This document shows, one piece after another, positions 24,204-34,449 of a stretch of 62,514 nt of DNA. The notes below the pieces were generated by a model that saw only the letters and a program-made list of their open reading frames with translations, made no database searches and was not told the DNA's origin. Numbering within the stretch: the stretch's first letter is position 1; the number at the start of each line of letters is the position of its first letter. The translations under genes and the position numbers were made by a program. This DNA is from Acidimicrobiaceae bacterium (GTDB taxonomy: Bacteria; Actinomycetota; Acidimicrobiia; Acidimicrobiales; Aldehydirespiratoraceae): the NCBI GenBank assembly GCA_009843915.1, contig VYCM01000151.1, positions 1-62,514 on the forward strand, written 5' to 3'.

Positions 24204-25235
24204 TCAGGAGGCCAGCGGACGGCCGAAGGGCAGCTCGTCCTGCCAGGTCGACAGGAACGCCTCCGCGGCGTAGCAGGCACCCAGGAACGGGCCGTCGTCG
24301 GAGGTGAGAGCCTCCTCCATCAGCGCGGCGACAGTGCTGGCGATCTCGGCGCGGACCTCGTCGTCGTTGGCGTCAGGACTGCTCCAGGCCGCGACTGTGG
24401 ACCCGGCCAGGGCGACGAAGTCGGGCACGGCGGCGATGCCTTCACGGCGGCACACCGCCAGCGCCTTGGACGTGTACGCAAGCCGCCCGCTCGGTACCAG
24501 GGCGCGGCACCGGAGACCCTCCGCGATCCCGTGGTGCACCGCGCCCATCTTGGATCCAGCGAACACGACATCGGCGGCGATGCCCCACAGGGCACCCGGC
24601 TCGGCCAACCCGTCGCCGTTGCCGGCCAGGGCGCTCAGTGCCTTGTCGCCGTGCTCGGCCGAGGCGTCGGCCAGAGCCGCCGGATCGATACCGCCGTCGG
24701 CAGCCAACGACCCTTCGGCGGTGGCCACACCGATGATGCGCCCGCCCCGCTGCGCTACGGCCTCGGCCAGCGCAGGCCCGCTCGCGGAGAACCCCTCGAC
24801 CACCGCAGTGCGTCCGTCGAGCCCCACGGCGGCGTCGGCCGCTGCGACCGCCGAGAGGCCATCGCACTGCGCCCCGAAGGCGTCCAGGCGCTCGGCGTTG
24901 CGGGGGTCACCGTCGCGCAACGGCGCCAAGTCCTGGTCGCTCACGCCCTTGGCCGCGTCGGGCAAGTAGGTGCCCTCAGCCACGAGGGCGGCAGCCTCGG
25001 CCACGAACGTGGCTACGGCCTCAGCTCGCGCCGGGGCGTCTGCGTTGATCCCTGCGGAAGCGCCGCTGCGCCGCATCTGCAGTGCCGCGTAGGTGTAGGT
25101 CTGGGAGCGGGCCAGATCCTTGGCCCCGCCCTGGAGGATCTTGCGGGCCCAGCGCACCGGGCCCGAGGCGGCCTCGGCGCCGTCGAGGTCCAGCGCTACG
25201 AACGCGTCAACCTCGCTGAACTTGTGCAGCCGCAC
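24204..25235 (-). CDS. Divergent Glu/Leu/Phe/Val dehydrogenase-like protein
   Basis: The 343-residue protein shows the two-domain plan of amino-acid dehydrogenases. The N-terminal part (Tyr-Thr-Tyr-Ala-Ala-Leu-Gln and Gly-Ala-Ser-Ala-Gly-Ile-Asn) stands where the family has a glycine/lysine-rich active site. A Rossmann segment (Val-Val-Glu-Gly-Phe-Ser-Ala-Ser-Gly) follows, then a late Val-Pro-Asp-Phe-Val-Ala-Leu-Ala-Gly matching the usual Pro-Asp-Ile-x-x-Asn-Ala-Gly-Gly. The catalytic Lys of the Gly-Gly-x-Lys motif and the Gly-Ala-Asn motif (here Pro-Ser-Gly) are changed. Deaminase activity is therefore doubtful; it may act on another substrate. It lies downstream of the P450 gene, 9 bases apart. 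Confidence 0.6.
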   Translation of the reverse strand: MRLHKFSEVDAFVALDLDGAEAASGPVRWARKILQGGAKDLARSQTYTYAALQMRRSGASAGINADAPARAEAVATFVAEAAALVAEGTYLPDAAKGVSDQDLAPLRDGDPRNAERLDAFGAQCDGLSAVAAADAAVGLDGRTAVVEGFSASGPALAEAVAQRGGRIIGVATAEGSLAADGGIDPAALADASAEHGDKALSALAGNGDGLAEPGALWGIAADVVFAGSKMGAVHHGIAEGLRCRALVPSGRLAYTSKALAVCRREGIAAVPDFVALAGSTVAAWSSPDANDDEVRAEIASTVAALMEEALTSDDGPFLGACYAAEAFLSTWQDELPFGRPLAS

Positions 25236-25244
25236 GCGCGCTCC

Positions 25245-26537
25245 TCAGCTGGCGCCGTTGAGGATCCGCACCGGCAGCTTGCGGGGCCCGCGGATCTGTC
25301 CGGTCGACCAGGTCACGCCGTCGGGGTCGGCCAGCTCGAAGTCCGGGACGCGGGCCATCCACTCCTCCAGGGCCACGGTCAGCTCCATGCGGGCAAGGTT
25401 CGATCCCAGGCAGCGGTGGATGCCGAGTCCGAAGGCGACATGGCGGTTGCGCTGGCGGTCGATCACGAACTCGCCGGCATCCTCGAAGGCCTCGGGGTCG
25501 CGGTTGGCGGCCGGGAACGGCAGCAGCACCCAGTCGTCGGCCTGCATCGACTGGCCCGCGAACTCGGCGTCGGTGGCCACCAGCCGGGCCATGGTCACCG
25601 GCGCGTAGAAGCGCAGGAACTCCTCCACCGCGAACGGTCGCACCGCGGGGTCCTCCACCCAGCGACTGCGGTCGGTGGGGTGCTGGGCCATATGCCACAG
25701 CGAGGCGCCGATGGACGACCAGGTGGTGTCCACCCCGGCGACGATCAGCAGGGCGCAGGTGCCCCGCACGTGCTCGTGCTCCAGGGGCTGGCCCGCGATC
25801 TTGGCGTGGGTCATGTGGCTGATCAGATCGTCCTGGGGCTCTTCGGCCCGCTGCGCGATGAGCTTGTCTAGGTAGAAGTCGATCGAGTCCTCGTACTCGA
25901 CGTGCAGCTCGGTGCCGGGCTGCTCCATGATCCGGTGGATGAACACCCGGAACTGGTCGCCGTCGGAGCGGGGCACCCCCAGCATGTCGGCGATCACCCG
26001 CACCGGGATGTGCTGGGTGTAGCCGAGGGCGGCGTCCACTATGTCGGTGCGTCCGGCCTCCACGTCGGCCAGGAGGTCGTCGAGCAATTCGCGGCAGGTC
26101 TCACGGGTGGACTCCCGCTTGGCCTCTATCGGCTTGGGGGCGAAGGCGGGCAGCAGGAACTCGCGGGCGATGCGATGGAACGGCGGGTCGCTGGTGATCG
26201 GCGGGGCGAACCCCACCGGCGGAGGGATGTCGGGACGGCCGTCGTGCACCACCACGCCGTTGGAGCTGAACGTGTCGGTGTCCTTGGCGATGGCGCAGAC
26301 GTCGGTATGGCGCACCGGCAGCCAGGTCCCGCCGTAGCGGTCGCTGTGGGCCACCGGGCACTCCTGGCGCAACTCGTCCCATATCTCCGGGGCGCGGGCC
26401 GCGTAGCCCGGGTCGACATGGTCGAAGTCGGTGGCCCAGTCGGCCACCGGTGCCCGGGGCTTGGGGCCGTCGTGAGCGTCGCCGGCGTCGGCACTCCCGT
26501 CGGTCGAGGGATCGGTCGAGGGGATCGTGTAGGTCAT
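25245..26537 (-). CDS. Cytochrome P450
   Basis: The 430-residue soluble P450 has the I-helix Ala267-Gly-Val-Asp-Thr-Thr272, ExxR (Glu306-Arg309), and the heme loop Phe-Gly-Leu-Gly-Ile-His-Arg-Cys376-Leu-Gly. His-Arg before the Cys and the class-I length are usual for bacterial enzymes needing ferredoxin, but no ferredoxin gene is adjacent. The start overlaps the sulfatase stop by four bases, so the two are co-translated. The substrate may be one that also carries a sulfate ester. Confidence 0.93.
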   Translation of the reverse strand: MTYTIPSTDPSTDGSADAGDAHDGPKPRAPVADWATDFDHVDPGYAARAPEIWDELRQECPVAHSDRYGGTWLPVRHTDVCAIAKDTDTFSSNGVVVHDGRPDIPPPVGFAPPITSDPPFHRIAREFLLPAFAPKPIEAKRESTRETCRELLDDLLADVEAGRTDIVDAALGYTQHIPVRVIADMLGVPRSDGDQFRVFIHRIMEQPGTELHVEYEDSIDFYLDKLIAQRAEEPQDDLISHMTHAKIAGQPLEHEHVRGTCALLIVAGVDTTWSSIGASLWHMAQHPTDRSRWVEDPAVRPFAVEEFLRFYAPVTMARLVATDAEFAGQSMQADDWVLLPFPAANRDPEAFEDAGEFVIDRQRNRHVAFGLGIHRCLGSNLARMELTVALEEWMARVPDFELADPDGVTWSTGQIRGPRKLPVRILNGAS

Positions 26538-28027
26538 GGCGTCAGGGTCAACTCCTCGGCCTCATAGTCCAGCAGACGGCGGAACAGCGCGCGCAACTCA
26601 TTGCGCCGGCCCCGGTCGTTGGCCAGGTTCACCACCTCGTGGGGATCCTCGCCGGTCTCGTACCACTCGTGGTCATGGTCGTCGAAGTCGGCGTCCACAT
26701 CGAAGATCTTGCCCTGCTCGTCGGCAGTTCCGTCGCGCCGGATGCCCCCGCCGATCCCGTAGTAGCGGGCGTACTTGGTCTCGCCGTCGTAGAAGCCCCG
26801 CACCGCGTAGCGGGTGTTGCGGATCAGGTCGGACTGGGCCGAGTCCTGGGAGAACAGCACGAAGTCGCGCACCGAGGCCTCCGGGTCGGCCAGCACCGGC
26901 GACAGGTCCCGGCCCGACAGGGTGGGCGTGTCGCCGGCGTCGACTCCTCCCAGCGCCGCGATGGTGGCCGCCAGGTCGACATGGGTAGCCAGGGCCTGGG
27001 TGCGGGCTCCGGCGGGCGCGCCGGGGGCCTTGACGATCAGCGGCACCCCCATCACCTCGTCGTACACGCAGGGCAACTTGGCTCGCAGCCCGTGGGACCC
27101 GCAGGCGTCGCCGTGGTCGGAGGTGTAGGCGATCACGGTGTCGTCGTACAGGCCGTGGGCGTCGAGCGCGTCCAGCAGGCGGGCCAGGCTGCGGTCCAGC
27201 TCGACATGAAGCCAGGCGTAGTAGTCGAGGCCCCGCAGCCACGCGTCGTGGTCGTCTGCGTCGATGCGGCCCACCACATGCTCCCGGTTGCGCACATGAC
27301 GCCAAGCCCGCTGCACCTCCGGCTTGGTGTGCAGATCGTCGGCGAAGTTCTCCGGCAGCCGGTCGAACAACCGGGGGTAGTCCTCAGGAGGCGGGGTCAC
27401 CGGCAGGTCGCCCAGACGCATCTCCACCACCGCGTTGAAGAACCTGGCGAACCTGGGATGGTCGGCTTGGTAGCTCAAGTGGTCGGCCGGGAACCACATG
27501 ATGTCGTGGGGGTTGACCAGCGCGACCGTTAGGAACCACGGCCGACCGCTGCCGTTCTCGCCGGCCCGATGGTCCAGCCAGTCGATGGCCTGGTCGACGA
27601 TGATCGGGTCGAAGTAGCGGCCCGTGTAGGCGCTGCCCATGAAGTGGACGTCGTTGCCCTCCCAGTCGAGGTAGCCGTGGGCGGCCATGTCGGGGGTGGC
27701 GTCGTGGCCGAGGTGCCACTTGCCCAGATAGCTCGACCGGTAGCCCCGCTCGGCCAGCAGGCTGCCGATGGTCGGGATGGCCGGGTCGAGCGCGGCGTGG
27801 GTGGGGAAGGCGACATTGTCGACCACCCCGTGCTCGGCCAGGTAGCGGCCGGTGTAGAGGCTCGCTCTCGACGGCGAGCACGGCGAGGCGTGGGTGAAGT
27901 AGCGGTCGAAGCTGAGCCCGTCGGCTCGCAGCCGCTCGTGGGCGGGCAGATCCACTACCCCGTCGAGCCAGTCGTTGCGCCGCTCCTCGTCTGAGACGAT
28001 CAGCAGGACGTTGGGCCGATCAGCCAC
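26534..28027 (-). CDS. Type I sulfatase
   Basis: The 497-residue arylsulfatase-fold hydrolase has metal-binding Leu-Ile-Val-Ser-Asp-Glu-Glu near residue 10 and the formylglycine motif Cys50-Ser-Pro-Ser-Arg-x-x-Leu-x-Thr-Gly. His-Leu-Gly-His with Lys-Trp and a later Ser-Asp-His-Gly-Asp complete the site. Cys50 must be converted to formylglycine for activity. There is no signal peptide, so it is predicted cytoplasmic, implying an imported sulfate ester (choline sulfate-like or steroid/aryl sulfate). The GTG start is six bases after TAGCGT, a leaderless arrangement. It leads the sulfatase-P450-dehydrogenase-like unit. Confidence 0.9.
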   Translation of the reverse strand: MADRPNVLLIVSDEERRNDWLDGVVDLPAHERLRADGLSFDRYFTHASPCSPSRASLYTGRYLAEHGVVDNVAFPTHAALDPAIPTIGSLLAERGYRSSYLGKWHLGHDATPDMAAHGYLDWEGNDVHFMGSAYTGRYFDPIIVDQAIDWLDHRAGENGSGRPWFLTVALVNPHDIMWFPADHLSYQADHPRFARFFNAVVEMRLGDLPVTPPPEDYPRLFDRLPENFADDLHTKPEVQRAWRHVRNREHVVGRIDADDHDAWLRGLDYYAWLHVELDRSLARLLDALDAHGLYDDTVIAYTSDHGDACGSHGLRAKLPCVYDEVMGVPLIVKAPGAPAGARTQALATHVDLAATIAALGGVDAGDTPTLSGRDLSPVLADPEASVRDFVLFSQDSAQSDLIRNTRYAVRGFYDGETKYARYYGIGGGIRRDGTADEQGKIFDVDADFDDHDHEWYETGEDPHEVVNLANDRGRRNELRALFRRLLDYEAEELTLTP

Positions 28028-28033
28028 AACCGG

Positions 28034-28039
28034 ACGCTA
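28034..28039 (-). promoter_or_regulatory. Leaderless-type -10 box (TAGCGT) for the sulfatase operon
   Basis: On the minus strand TAGCGT is followed by six bases and the GTG at 28027. No ribosome binding site lies between. Confidence 0.5.
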
Positions 28040-28060
28040 CCGGCGCTCTACTCGCTGCCG

Positions 28061-29668
<1,608 letters not shown>

Positions 29669-29737
29669 GCCTCCAGTGTGGCCCGACACCGGCAGGCTGC
29701 GTCGCGGCTGCCGACCGGAAGACCCGCTAAACGACGG

Positions 29738-29770
29738 TATACAATCCGGCCACTAGAGGCGGCGGGGAGG
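29738..29770 (+). promoter_or_regulatory. Promoter -10 (TATACAAT) and GGGGAGG ribosome binding site of the carboxylase-like operon
   Basis: TATACAAT (29738-29745) is the best -10 element in the window. GGGGAGG at 29764-29770 lies eight bases before the GTG at 29779. No convincing -35 box is visible. It would drive the ten-kilobase cluster up to at least 38327. Confidence 0.5.
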
Positions 29771-29778
29771 ATCGCTGC

Positions 29779-30114
29779 GTGGCCACGGACTCCGGCGCCG
29801 GACGAAGACGCATCACCGAGGCGTTGGATCTCGACCCGACGTCCCGGCGATGGGTGTGCAACCGGTGCGGGCACGACCTCGGTCCGGCCGAGCGCAACTA
29901 CAAGGAGGGCTGCCTCGTCTACGACCGTGACCCGCGGGAGATCCACGTTCCGTTCGATCCCCCCACCGAGTTCGGGTTCAACCCCCATCCGGACTGGTGC
30001 CGGATCGTGGAGTTCTACTGCCCCGCCTGCGCGGTCATGTTCGACGTGGAGTACCTGCCGCCGGGCCATCCCATCACCCACGACATAGAACTCGACCTCG
30101 ATGCCATCGGCTGA
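29779..30114 (+). CDS. Acetone/acetophenone carboxylase gamma-like zinc subunit
   Basis: The 111-residue protein has Cys-Asn-Arg-Cys-Gly near residue 27 and Tyr-Cys-Pro-Ala-Cys near residue 78, two pairs that should hold one zinc. Tyr-Lys-Glu-Gly-Cys and Pro-Asp-Trp-Cys lie between. This pattern matches the small gamma subunit of ATP-dependent ketone carboxylases (AcxC/Apc2 type). Its position immediately before HyuA- and HyuB-like genes supports the assignment. Its 3' end overlaps the next start by 14 bases. Confidence 0.8.
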   Translation: MATDSGAGRRRITEALDLDPTSRRWVCNRCGHDLGPAERNYKEGCLVYDRDPREIHVPFDPPTEFGFNPHPDWCRIVEFYCPACAVMFDVEYLPPGHPITHDIELDLDAIG

Positions 30115-32257
30115 CCCCGCCGGGCCGAGTCTGCTCGACGTCGACATCGGGGGGACGTTCACCGACGCCTTCGTGGTGCTGGGCGGGCGTCAGGCCACCG
30201 GCAAGTCACTGACCACCCACGCCGACCTGTCCGACGGCATGATCGAGGCCATCGGCCAGGCGGCCCGGAGGCTCGGCTGCGACCCGGCTGACGCCTTCGC
30301 GGCGGCCGACGCGGTCAAGTACTCCACCACGGTGGGCACCAACGCCCTGATCGAGCGCACCGGCCCCAAGGTCGGGCTCATCACCACCGCCGGCCAGGAG
30401 GACACCGTCCACGTGGCCCGCTCCCGCTCGTGGGCCGACGGGATGCCCCTGGAGGTGCAGATCGACCGCACCCGGGCCCAGCGTCCCGACGACCTGGTGC
30501 CCCGGTCGCTGCGGGTGGGGGTGCGCGAGCGCATCGACTGCTTCGGCCAAGTACTCATGCCGCTGAGCACCGACGACGTGCTCGGGGCGGTCGACCACCT
30601 AGTCCGCCAGGGTGTGCGGGCCATCGCGGTGTGCCTGGCGTGGTCGTTCATGAACCCGGCCCACGAACAGCAGGTGGCCGAGATCGTGCGGCGCGAGTAC
30701 CCCGATTCGGTGCTGGGTCGCTGCCCGGTGCTGCTGTCGTCGGAGGTGGCCCCCCGCCTCGACGAGTACCGGCGAAGCATCACCACCATCCTCAGCGCGT
30801 TCCTGGCCCCCGACACCGAAGAGCACGTCATCGACCTCGGCGACCGGCTGCGAGCCCTGGGATGCCGCAAGCCGCTGCTGGTGGCCCGCAACATCGGCGG
30901 GGTGGCCTCGCCCAGCCGTACCACCGCCCTGCACCTGCTGGGCAGCGGTCCGGTGGCCGGCCTGGCCGGCGCGGCCGTCATGGCCCGCGACTACGGCCTC
31001 GACCGGGTAGTGACCGCCGACATGGGCGGCACCAGCTTCGATGTCGGCCTCGTGATCGACGGCCAGGACCGCAACTACGAGTTCGATCCGGTCATCAACC
31101 GCTGGCGGGTGCACCTGCCGGTGATCGCCAACTACTCGATCGGCGCCGGCGGCGGCTCGATCGCGCACCTCACCGACACCGGCGAGCTGCGAGTGGGGCC
31201 CCGCAGCGCCGGCTCGATGCCCGGCCCGGCTTGCTACTCGCAGGGTGGCACCGAGCCGACGGTGACCGACGCCGACGTGGTGCTGGGCTTCATCGACCCC
31301 GACCGCTTCCTGGGCGGGACCATGCCGCTCAGCCGGCGCAGAGCCGAGCGGGCTCTGCAGCGCCGCATCGCCGACCCGCTCGGCATCGACGCGACCGAGG
31401 CTGCGGTGCGGGTGCGGCGACTGATCGACGGCGTGATGGGTCAGGAGATCTACCGCCAGACCGCGCTGGAGGGCCACGATCCCCGCCACTTCGCCATGTT
31501 CGCTTTCGGTGGAGCCGGGCCGGTGCACGCCGCCGCAGTGGCCGACTACGCGGACGTTCGCACCGTGGCCACGTTCCCCCACGGCAGCGAGTTCAACGCC
31601 TACGGGGTGGCCACCATGCCGGTGATGCAGACCTACGAGCGCACCCGCATGATCCAGCTGTTCGACGGGGACTCCTACACCGACGAGGCCGGCGCCTTCA
31701 ACGAGGTGGTGCGAGGACTCCTGTCGCTGGCCGAGCGGGACATGGCCGAGGAGGGCTTCGGCCTCGACTCGGTGACCCTGCGGTTGGAGCTGGACATGAA
31801 CTACGGGGGCCAGCACCACACGGTTCGCCTCGAGTCGCCCCGGCTGCTGCTGGAGACCCCCGCCGACACCGTCGCGGTGTGCGACGCCTTCAACGAGGTG
31901 TTCGCCGCGGCCTACGGCGCCGGGTCCATCCACCCTTATGGCGGGATCCTGGTTCAGCTGTTCCGGCTGGTGGCCGGCGCCTCAGGACTGCGGTTGGAGG
32001 CCCGGCCCCGGCCGGTGAACGCGGTGGCTGGGAACGGGTCGCGGCCTCGGGACGAGACCCGGGAGGTGTGCTGGCCCGGCGCGGGCGCGCTGATCACACC
32101 GGTTCACGACCGGGCGCTCCTGCCCGACGGCTTCGCCACCCAGGGCCCGGCGCTCATGGAGGACGTCGACACCGTGGTGGCGGTGCCTCCCGGCTGGAAC
32201 TACGCCCTCGACGAGCAGAGCACCGGCTGGCTCACCGCACCGGAGGCATCGTCATGA
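30101..32257 (+). CDS. Hydantoinase/oxoprolinase HyuA-like subunit (ketone carboxylase alpha type)
   Basis: The 718-residue member of the HyuA/acetone-carboxylase family has two ASKHA ATPase halves. Asp-Val-Asp-Ile-Gly-Gly-Thr-Phe-Thr-Asp near residue 13 and Ala-Asp-Met-Gly-Gly-Thr-Ser-Phe-Asp-Val near residue 307 are the phosphate-binding loops. Thr-Thr-Val-Gly-Thr-Asn-Ala and Phe-Ala-Phe-Gly-Gly-Ala-Gly-Pro are also diagnostic, and the length is full. In ketone carboxylases this subunit helps use ATP to activate substrate and bicarbonate. Hydantoin or oxoproline hydrolysis are the alternatives; the gamma-like gene and the downstream ligase/thiolase-like genes favour ketone carboxylation. 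The stop overlaps the HyuB ATG (ATGA). Confidence 0.85.
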   Translation: MPSADPAGPSLLDVDIGGTFTDAFVVLGGRQATGKSLTTHADLSDGMIEAIGQAARRLGCDPADAFAAADAVKYSTTVGTNALIERTGPKVGLITTAGQEDTVHVARSRSWADGMPLEVQIDRTRAQRPDDLVPRSLRVGVRERIDCFGQVLMPLSTDDVLGAVDHLVRQGVRAIAVCLAWSFMNPAHEQQVAEIVRREYPDSVLGRCPVLLSSEVAPRLDEYRRSITTILSAFLAPDTEEHVIDLGDRLRALGCRKPLLVARNIGGVASPSRTTALHLLGSGPVAGLAGAAVMARDYGLDRVVTADMGGTSFDVGLVIDGQDRNYEFDPVINRWRVHLPVIANYSIGAGGGSIAHLTDTGELRVGPRSAGSMPGPACYSQGGTEPTVTDADVVLGFIDPDRFLGGTMPLSRRRAERALQRRIADPLGIDATEAAVRVRRLIDGVMGQEIYRQTALEGHDPRHFAMFAFGGAGPVHAAAVADYADVRTVATFPHGSEFNAYGVATMPVMQTYERTRMIQLFDGDSYTDEAGAFNEVVRGLLSLAERDMAEEGFGLDSVTLRLELDMNYGGQHHTVRLESPRLLLETPADTVAVCDAFNEVFAAAYGAGSIHPYGGILVQLFRLVAGASGLRLEARPRPVNAVAGNGSRPRDETREVCWPGAGALITPVHDRALLPDGFATQGPALMEDVDTVVAVPPGWNYALDEQSTGWLTAPEASS

Positions 32258-34449
32258 CGGTGGCCCCTGCCTCGCAGTCGATGATGCTCGATGTGGCCGC
32301 CATGGGCCTCGACGAGCGCATCGCTCGCTTCGGGCGCCCGCTCATGAAGCCCGGCCCCGGTCTGGACCCCGAGGTGCTGCACCGGGAGGTGCTGGAGGAG
32401 CCCACCGAACTGGAACTGGCCGGCGAAGGCCGCCTCGACCCAGTCGACCTGGAGATCTTTCTCCACAAGCTCGACTCGATCATCGACGACGGCCGCGACG
32501 TCTGCAAGTACCTGAGCATGGCCGAGATGCTGCAGGCCGGTGACCTCGGCGTGGGCATCTTCACCGCCAAGGGCGACCTGGCCGGCATGTCCACCGGGGT
32601 GATCCTGCACGCACTGCTGCACTACGGACCGGTCAAGTACGTGCTCAAGCACTACGTGGACGACCCCACGGTGGGGCTGGCTGACGGCGACATCTTCTTC
32701 TTCAACGACCCCGACGCCGGCGGGGTGCACACCTACGACCACTTCCTGATGATGCCGGTGTTCGCCGGCGGCGAGCTTCTGGCCTGGGTGGCCTGCGGCG
32801 GTCATCAGGGCGAGACAGGGTCGCGCTCTCCCGGCGGCTGGTCGCCCGAGATCGGCACCCGCTACGAGGAGGGCCTGCACATCACCCCGCTGCGGGTGGG
32901 CACCGACTTCCGGTTCCACACCGACCACCTCGAGTTCCTGCTGAACTCGGTGCGCACACCCCGGCAGAACTCCCTCGACATGAAGGCCCGCCTGGCGGTG
33001 TGCGTGCGGCTGCGCCAGCAGCTACTGCGGGAGGTGGAGCGCAGGGGAGCCCCGTTTGTGGCGGCCGGGCTCCGGCGGTCGATCAAGACCTCGGCCGAGC
33101 TGGCCCGCCGTCGCATCGCCGGCTTCAACGACGGTGTGTACCGATCGGTCGTGTTCCTCGACACCATCGGCATCGAGGACGGCCTCATCCGGTTGCCGGT
33201 CGAACTCCACAAGCAGGGCGACGAGCTGATCGTCGACATGGCCGGGGCCTCGCCCGAGCCCGGCATCGGGCCGTTCCACTTGCGCTGGCACCTGGCCCGG
33301 GCCGCCTCGGCCGCCGCGCTGTTCCCGACCGTGTTCCGGGGGCTGCGCTGGTCGATCGGCCTGTTCGATCCGATCAAGCTCACCGCTCCGCCCAGCATCG
33401 TCAACGCCCCCAGCCGCGACGCGGGCACCGGCTCGGGCAGCCACACCGGCCGGGTGGTGGTGCAGGGCCTGCTGCTGGCCGCCATGCGCATGCTGCACGA
33501 CAGCCCCCACCGCACCGGGGTGGCCGCCCCCTTCGCCGAGAACCTGCTGCTGATCCAGTTCGGGGGCACCGGCCAGTACGGCAACCCGATCGCCGGCGGG
33601 CCGGCCAACGGCAACGCCACCGGCCAGGGCGCCCGCTTCGACCTCGACGGCGAGCACAGCGCCGGGTTCTTCTGGGCCATGGTGGTGGACTGCCCCGGCC
33701 CCGAGGAGCAGGAGCGCAAGTTCCCGTGGGTGTACCTGTTCCGCAACCGTTTCGACCAGGACGTATGCGGGCTGGGCCAGTACCGGGGCGGGGTGGGCCT
33801 CACCGACTGCTTCGTGATCCACGGGACCCCGCAGCTGAGCAGCAACTCGGTGGGCACCGGCAGCCGGTTCACCAAGAACTACGGGCTGTTCGGCGGCTAC
33901 TCGGGCGCGGCCCAGCCCCGCATCGTGATCCGCGGCTCCGACGCCAAGGAACTCATGGCGGCTGGCGCCGTGGATCTGCCCATGAGCGTTCGGGAGCTGG
34001 CCGACCGGCGCCGCATCTCAGGCGAGTACACCTTCGGGCACACCAACTCCGAGGGCGAGACGGTTCGCGACGGTGACGTGGTGGTGCTGGCCCGGGGCTG
34101 TGGCGGCGGCTACGGCGACCTGCTGGAACGCGATCCAGACGCGGTGCTGGGCGACATCGCCGACGGGGTGACCTCGCCGGAGTTGGCCGCGCAGCTCTAC
34201 GGCGTGGTGCTGGCGCAGGGCCGTGACCGGGTTGACGCCGAGGCCACTGCAGCCCGCCGGGCCGAGATCAGGGCCGAGCGCAAGCGCCTGGGCCGCCCCT
34301 ACGCGGATTTCGTGGTCGACTGGTCGCAGCGGCAGCCCCCACCCGAGGCCCTGCGCCACTACGGCGAGTTCCCAGTGCCCGTCCAGGTGGTCGACGACCG
34401 CGAGTACCCGACCGAGCCCGACTCCGACCGCGGGTCTTGGCACCGATGA
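32254..34449 (+). CDS. Hydantoinase HyuB-like subunit (ketone carboxylase beta type)
   Basis: The 731-residue HyuB-family protein is longer than stand-alone HyuB, as in AcxB-like subunits. Typical parts are Asp-Pro-Val-Asp-Leu-Glu-Ile, Phe-Phe-Phe-Asn-Asp-Pro-Asp-Ala-Gly-Gly-Val-His, Gly-Gly-His-Gln-Gly-Glu-Thr-Gly, Asn-Ala-Pro-Ser-Arg-Asp-Ala-Gly and, near the C-terminus, Gly-Cys-Gly-Gly-Gly-Tyr-Gly-Asp. The ATG at 32254 overlaps the HyuA stop. The same frame is open far upstream, but only as the shadow of hyuA. Metal ligands of the family are His/Asp in the middle domain and look intact, though exact positions need alignment. Confidence 0.87.
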   Translation: MTVAPASQSMMLDVAAMGLDERIARFGRPLMKPGPGLDPEVLHREVLEEPTELELAGEGRLDPVDLEIFLHKLDSIIDDGRDVCKYLSMAEMLQAGDLGVGIFTAKGDLAGMSTGVILHALLHYGPVKYVLKHYVDDPTVGLADGDIFFFNDPDAGGVHTYDHFLMMPVFAGGELLAWVACGGHQGETGSRSPGGWSPEIGTRYEEGLHITPLRVGTDFRFHTDHLEFLLNSVRTPRQNSLDMKARLAVCVRLRQQLLREVERRGAPFVAAGLRRSIKTSAELARRRIAGFNDGVYRSVVFLDTIGIEDGLIRLPVELHKQGDELIVDMAGASPEPGIGPFHLRWHLARAASAAALFPTVFRGLRWSIGLFDPIKLTAPPSIVNAPSRDAGTGSGSHTGRVVVQGLLLAAMRMLHDSPHRTGVAAPFAENLLLIQFGGTGQYGNPIAGGPANGNATGQGARFDLDGEHSAGFFWAMVVDCPGPEEQERKFPWVYLFRNRFDQDVCGLGQYRGGVGLTDCFVIHGTPQLSSNSVGTGSRFTKNYGLFGGYSGAAQPRIVIRGSDAKELMAAGAVDLPMSVRELADRRRISGEYTFGHTNSEGETVRDGDVVVLARGCGGGYGDLLERDPDAVLGDIADGVTSPELAAQLYGVVLAQGRDRVDAEATAARRAEIRAERKRLGRPYADFVVDWSQRQPPPEALRHYGEFPVPVQVVDDREYPTEPDSDRGSWHR

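Noticed and set aside
24204-25235. Functional glutamate or leucine dehydrogenase
   Set aside because: The catalytic Lys motif and the Gly-Ala-Asn motif are altered, so only superfamily membership is claimed.
30430-32253. An upstream extension of the HyuB frame through the whole of hyuA
   Set aside because: It reads as Arg/Pro/Gly-rich nonsense; the ATG at 32254 overlapping the hyuA stop begins the family sequence.
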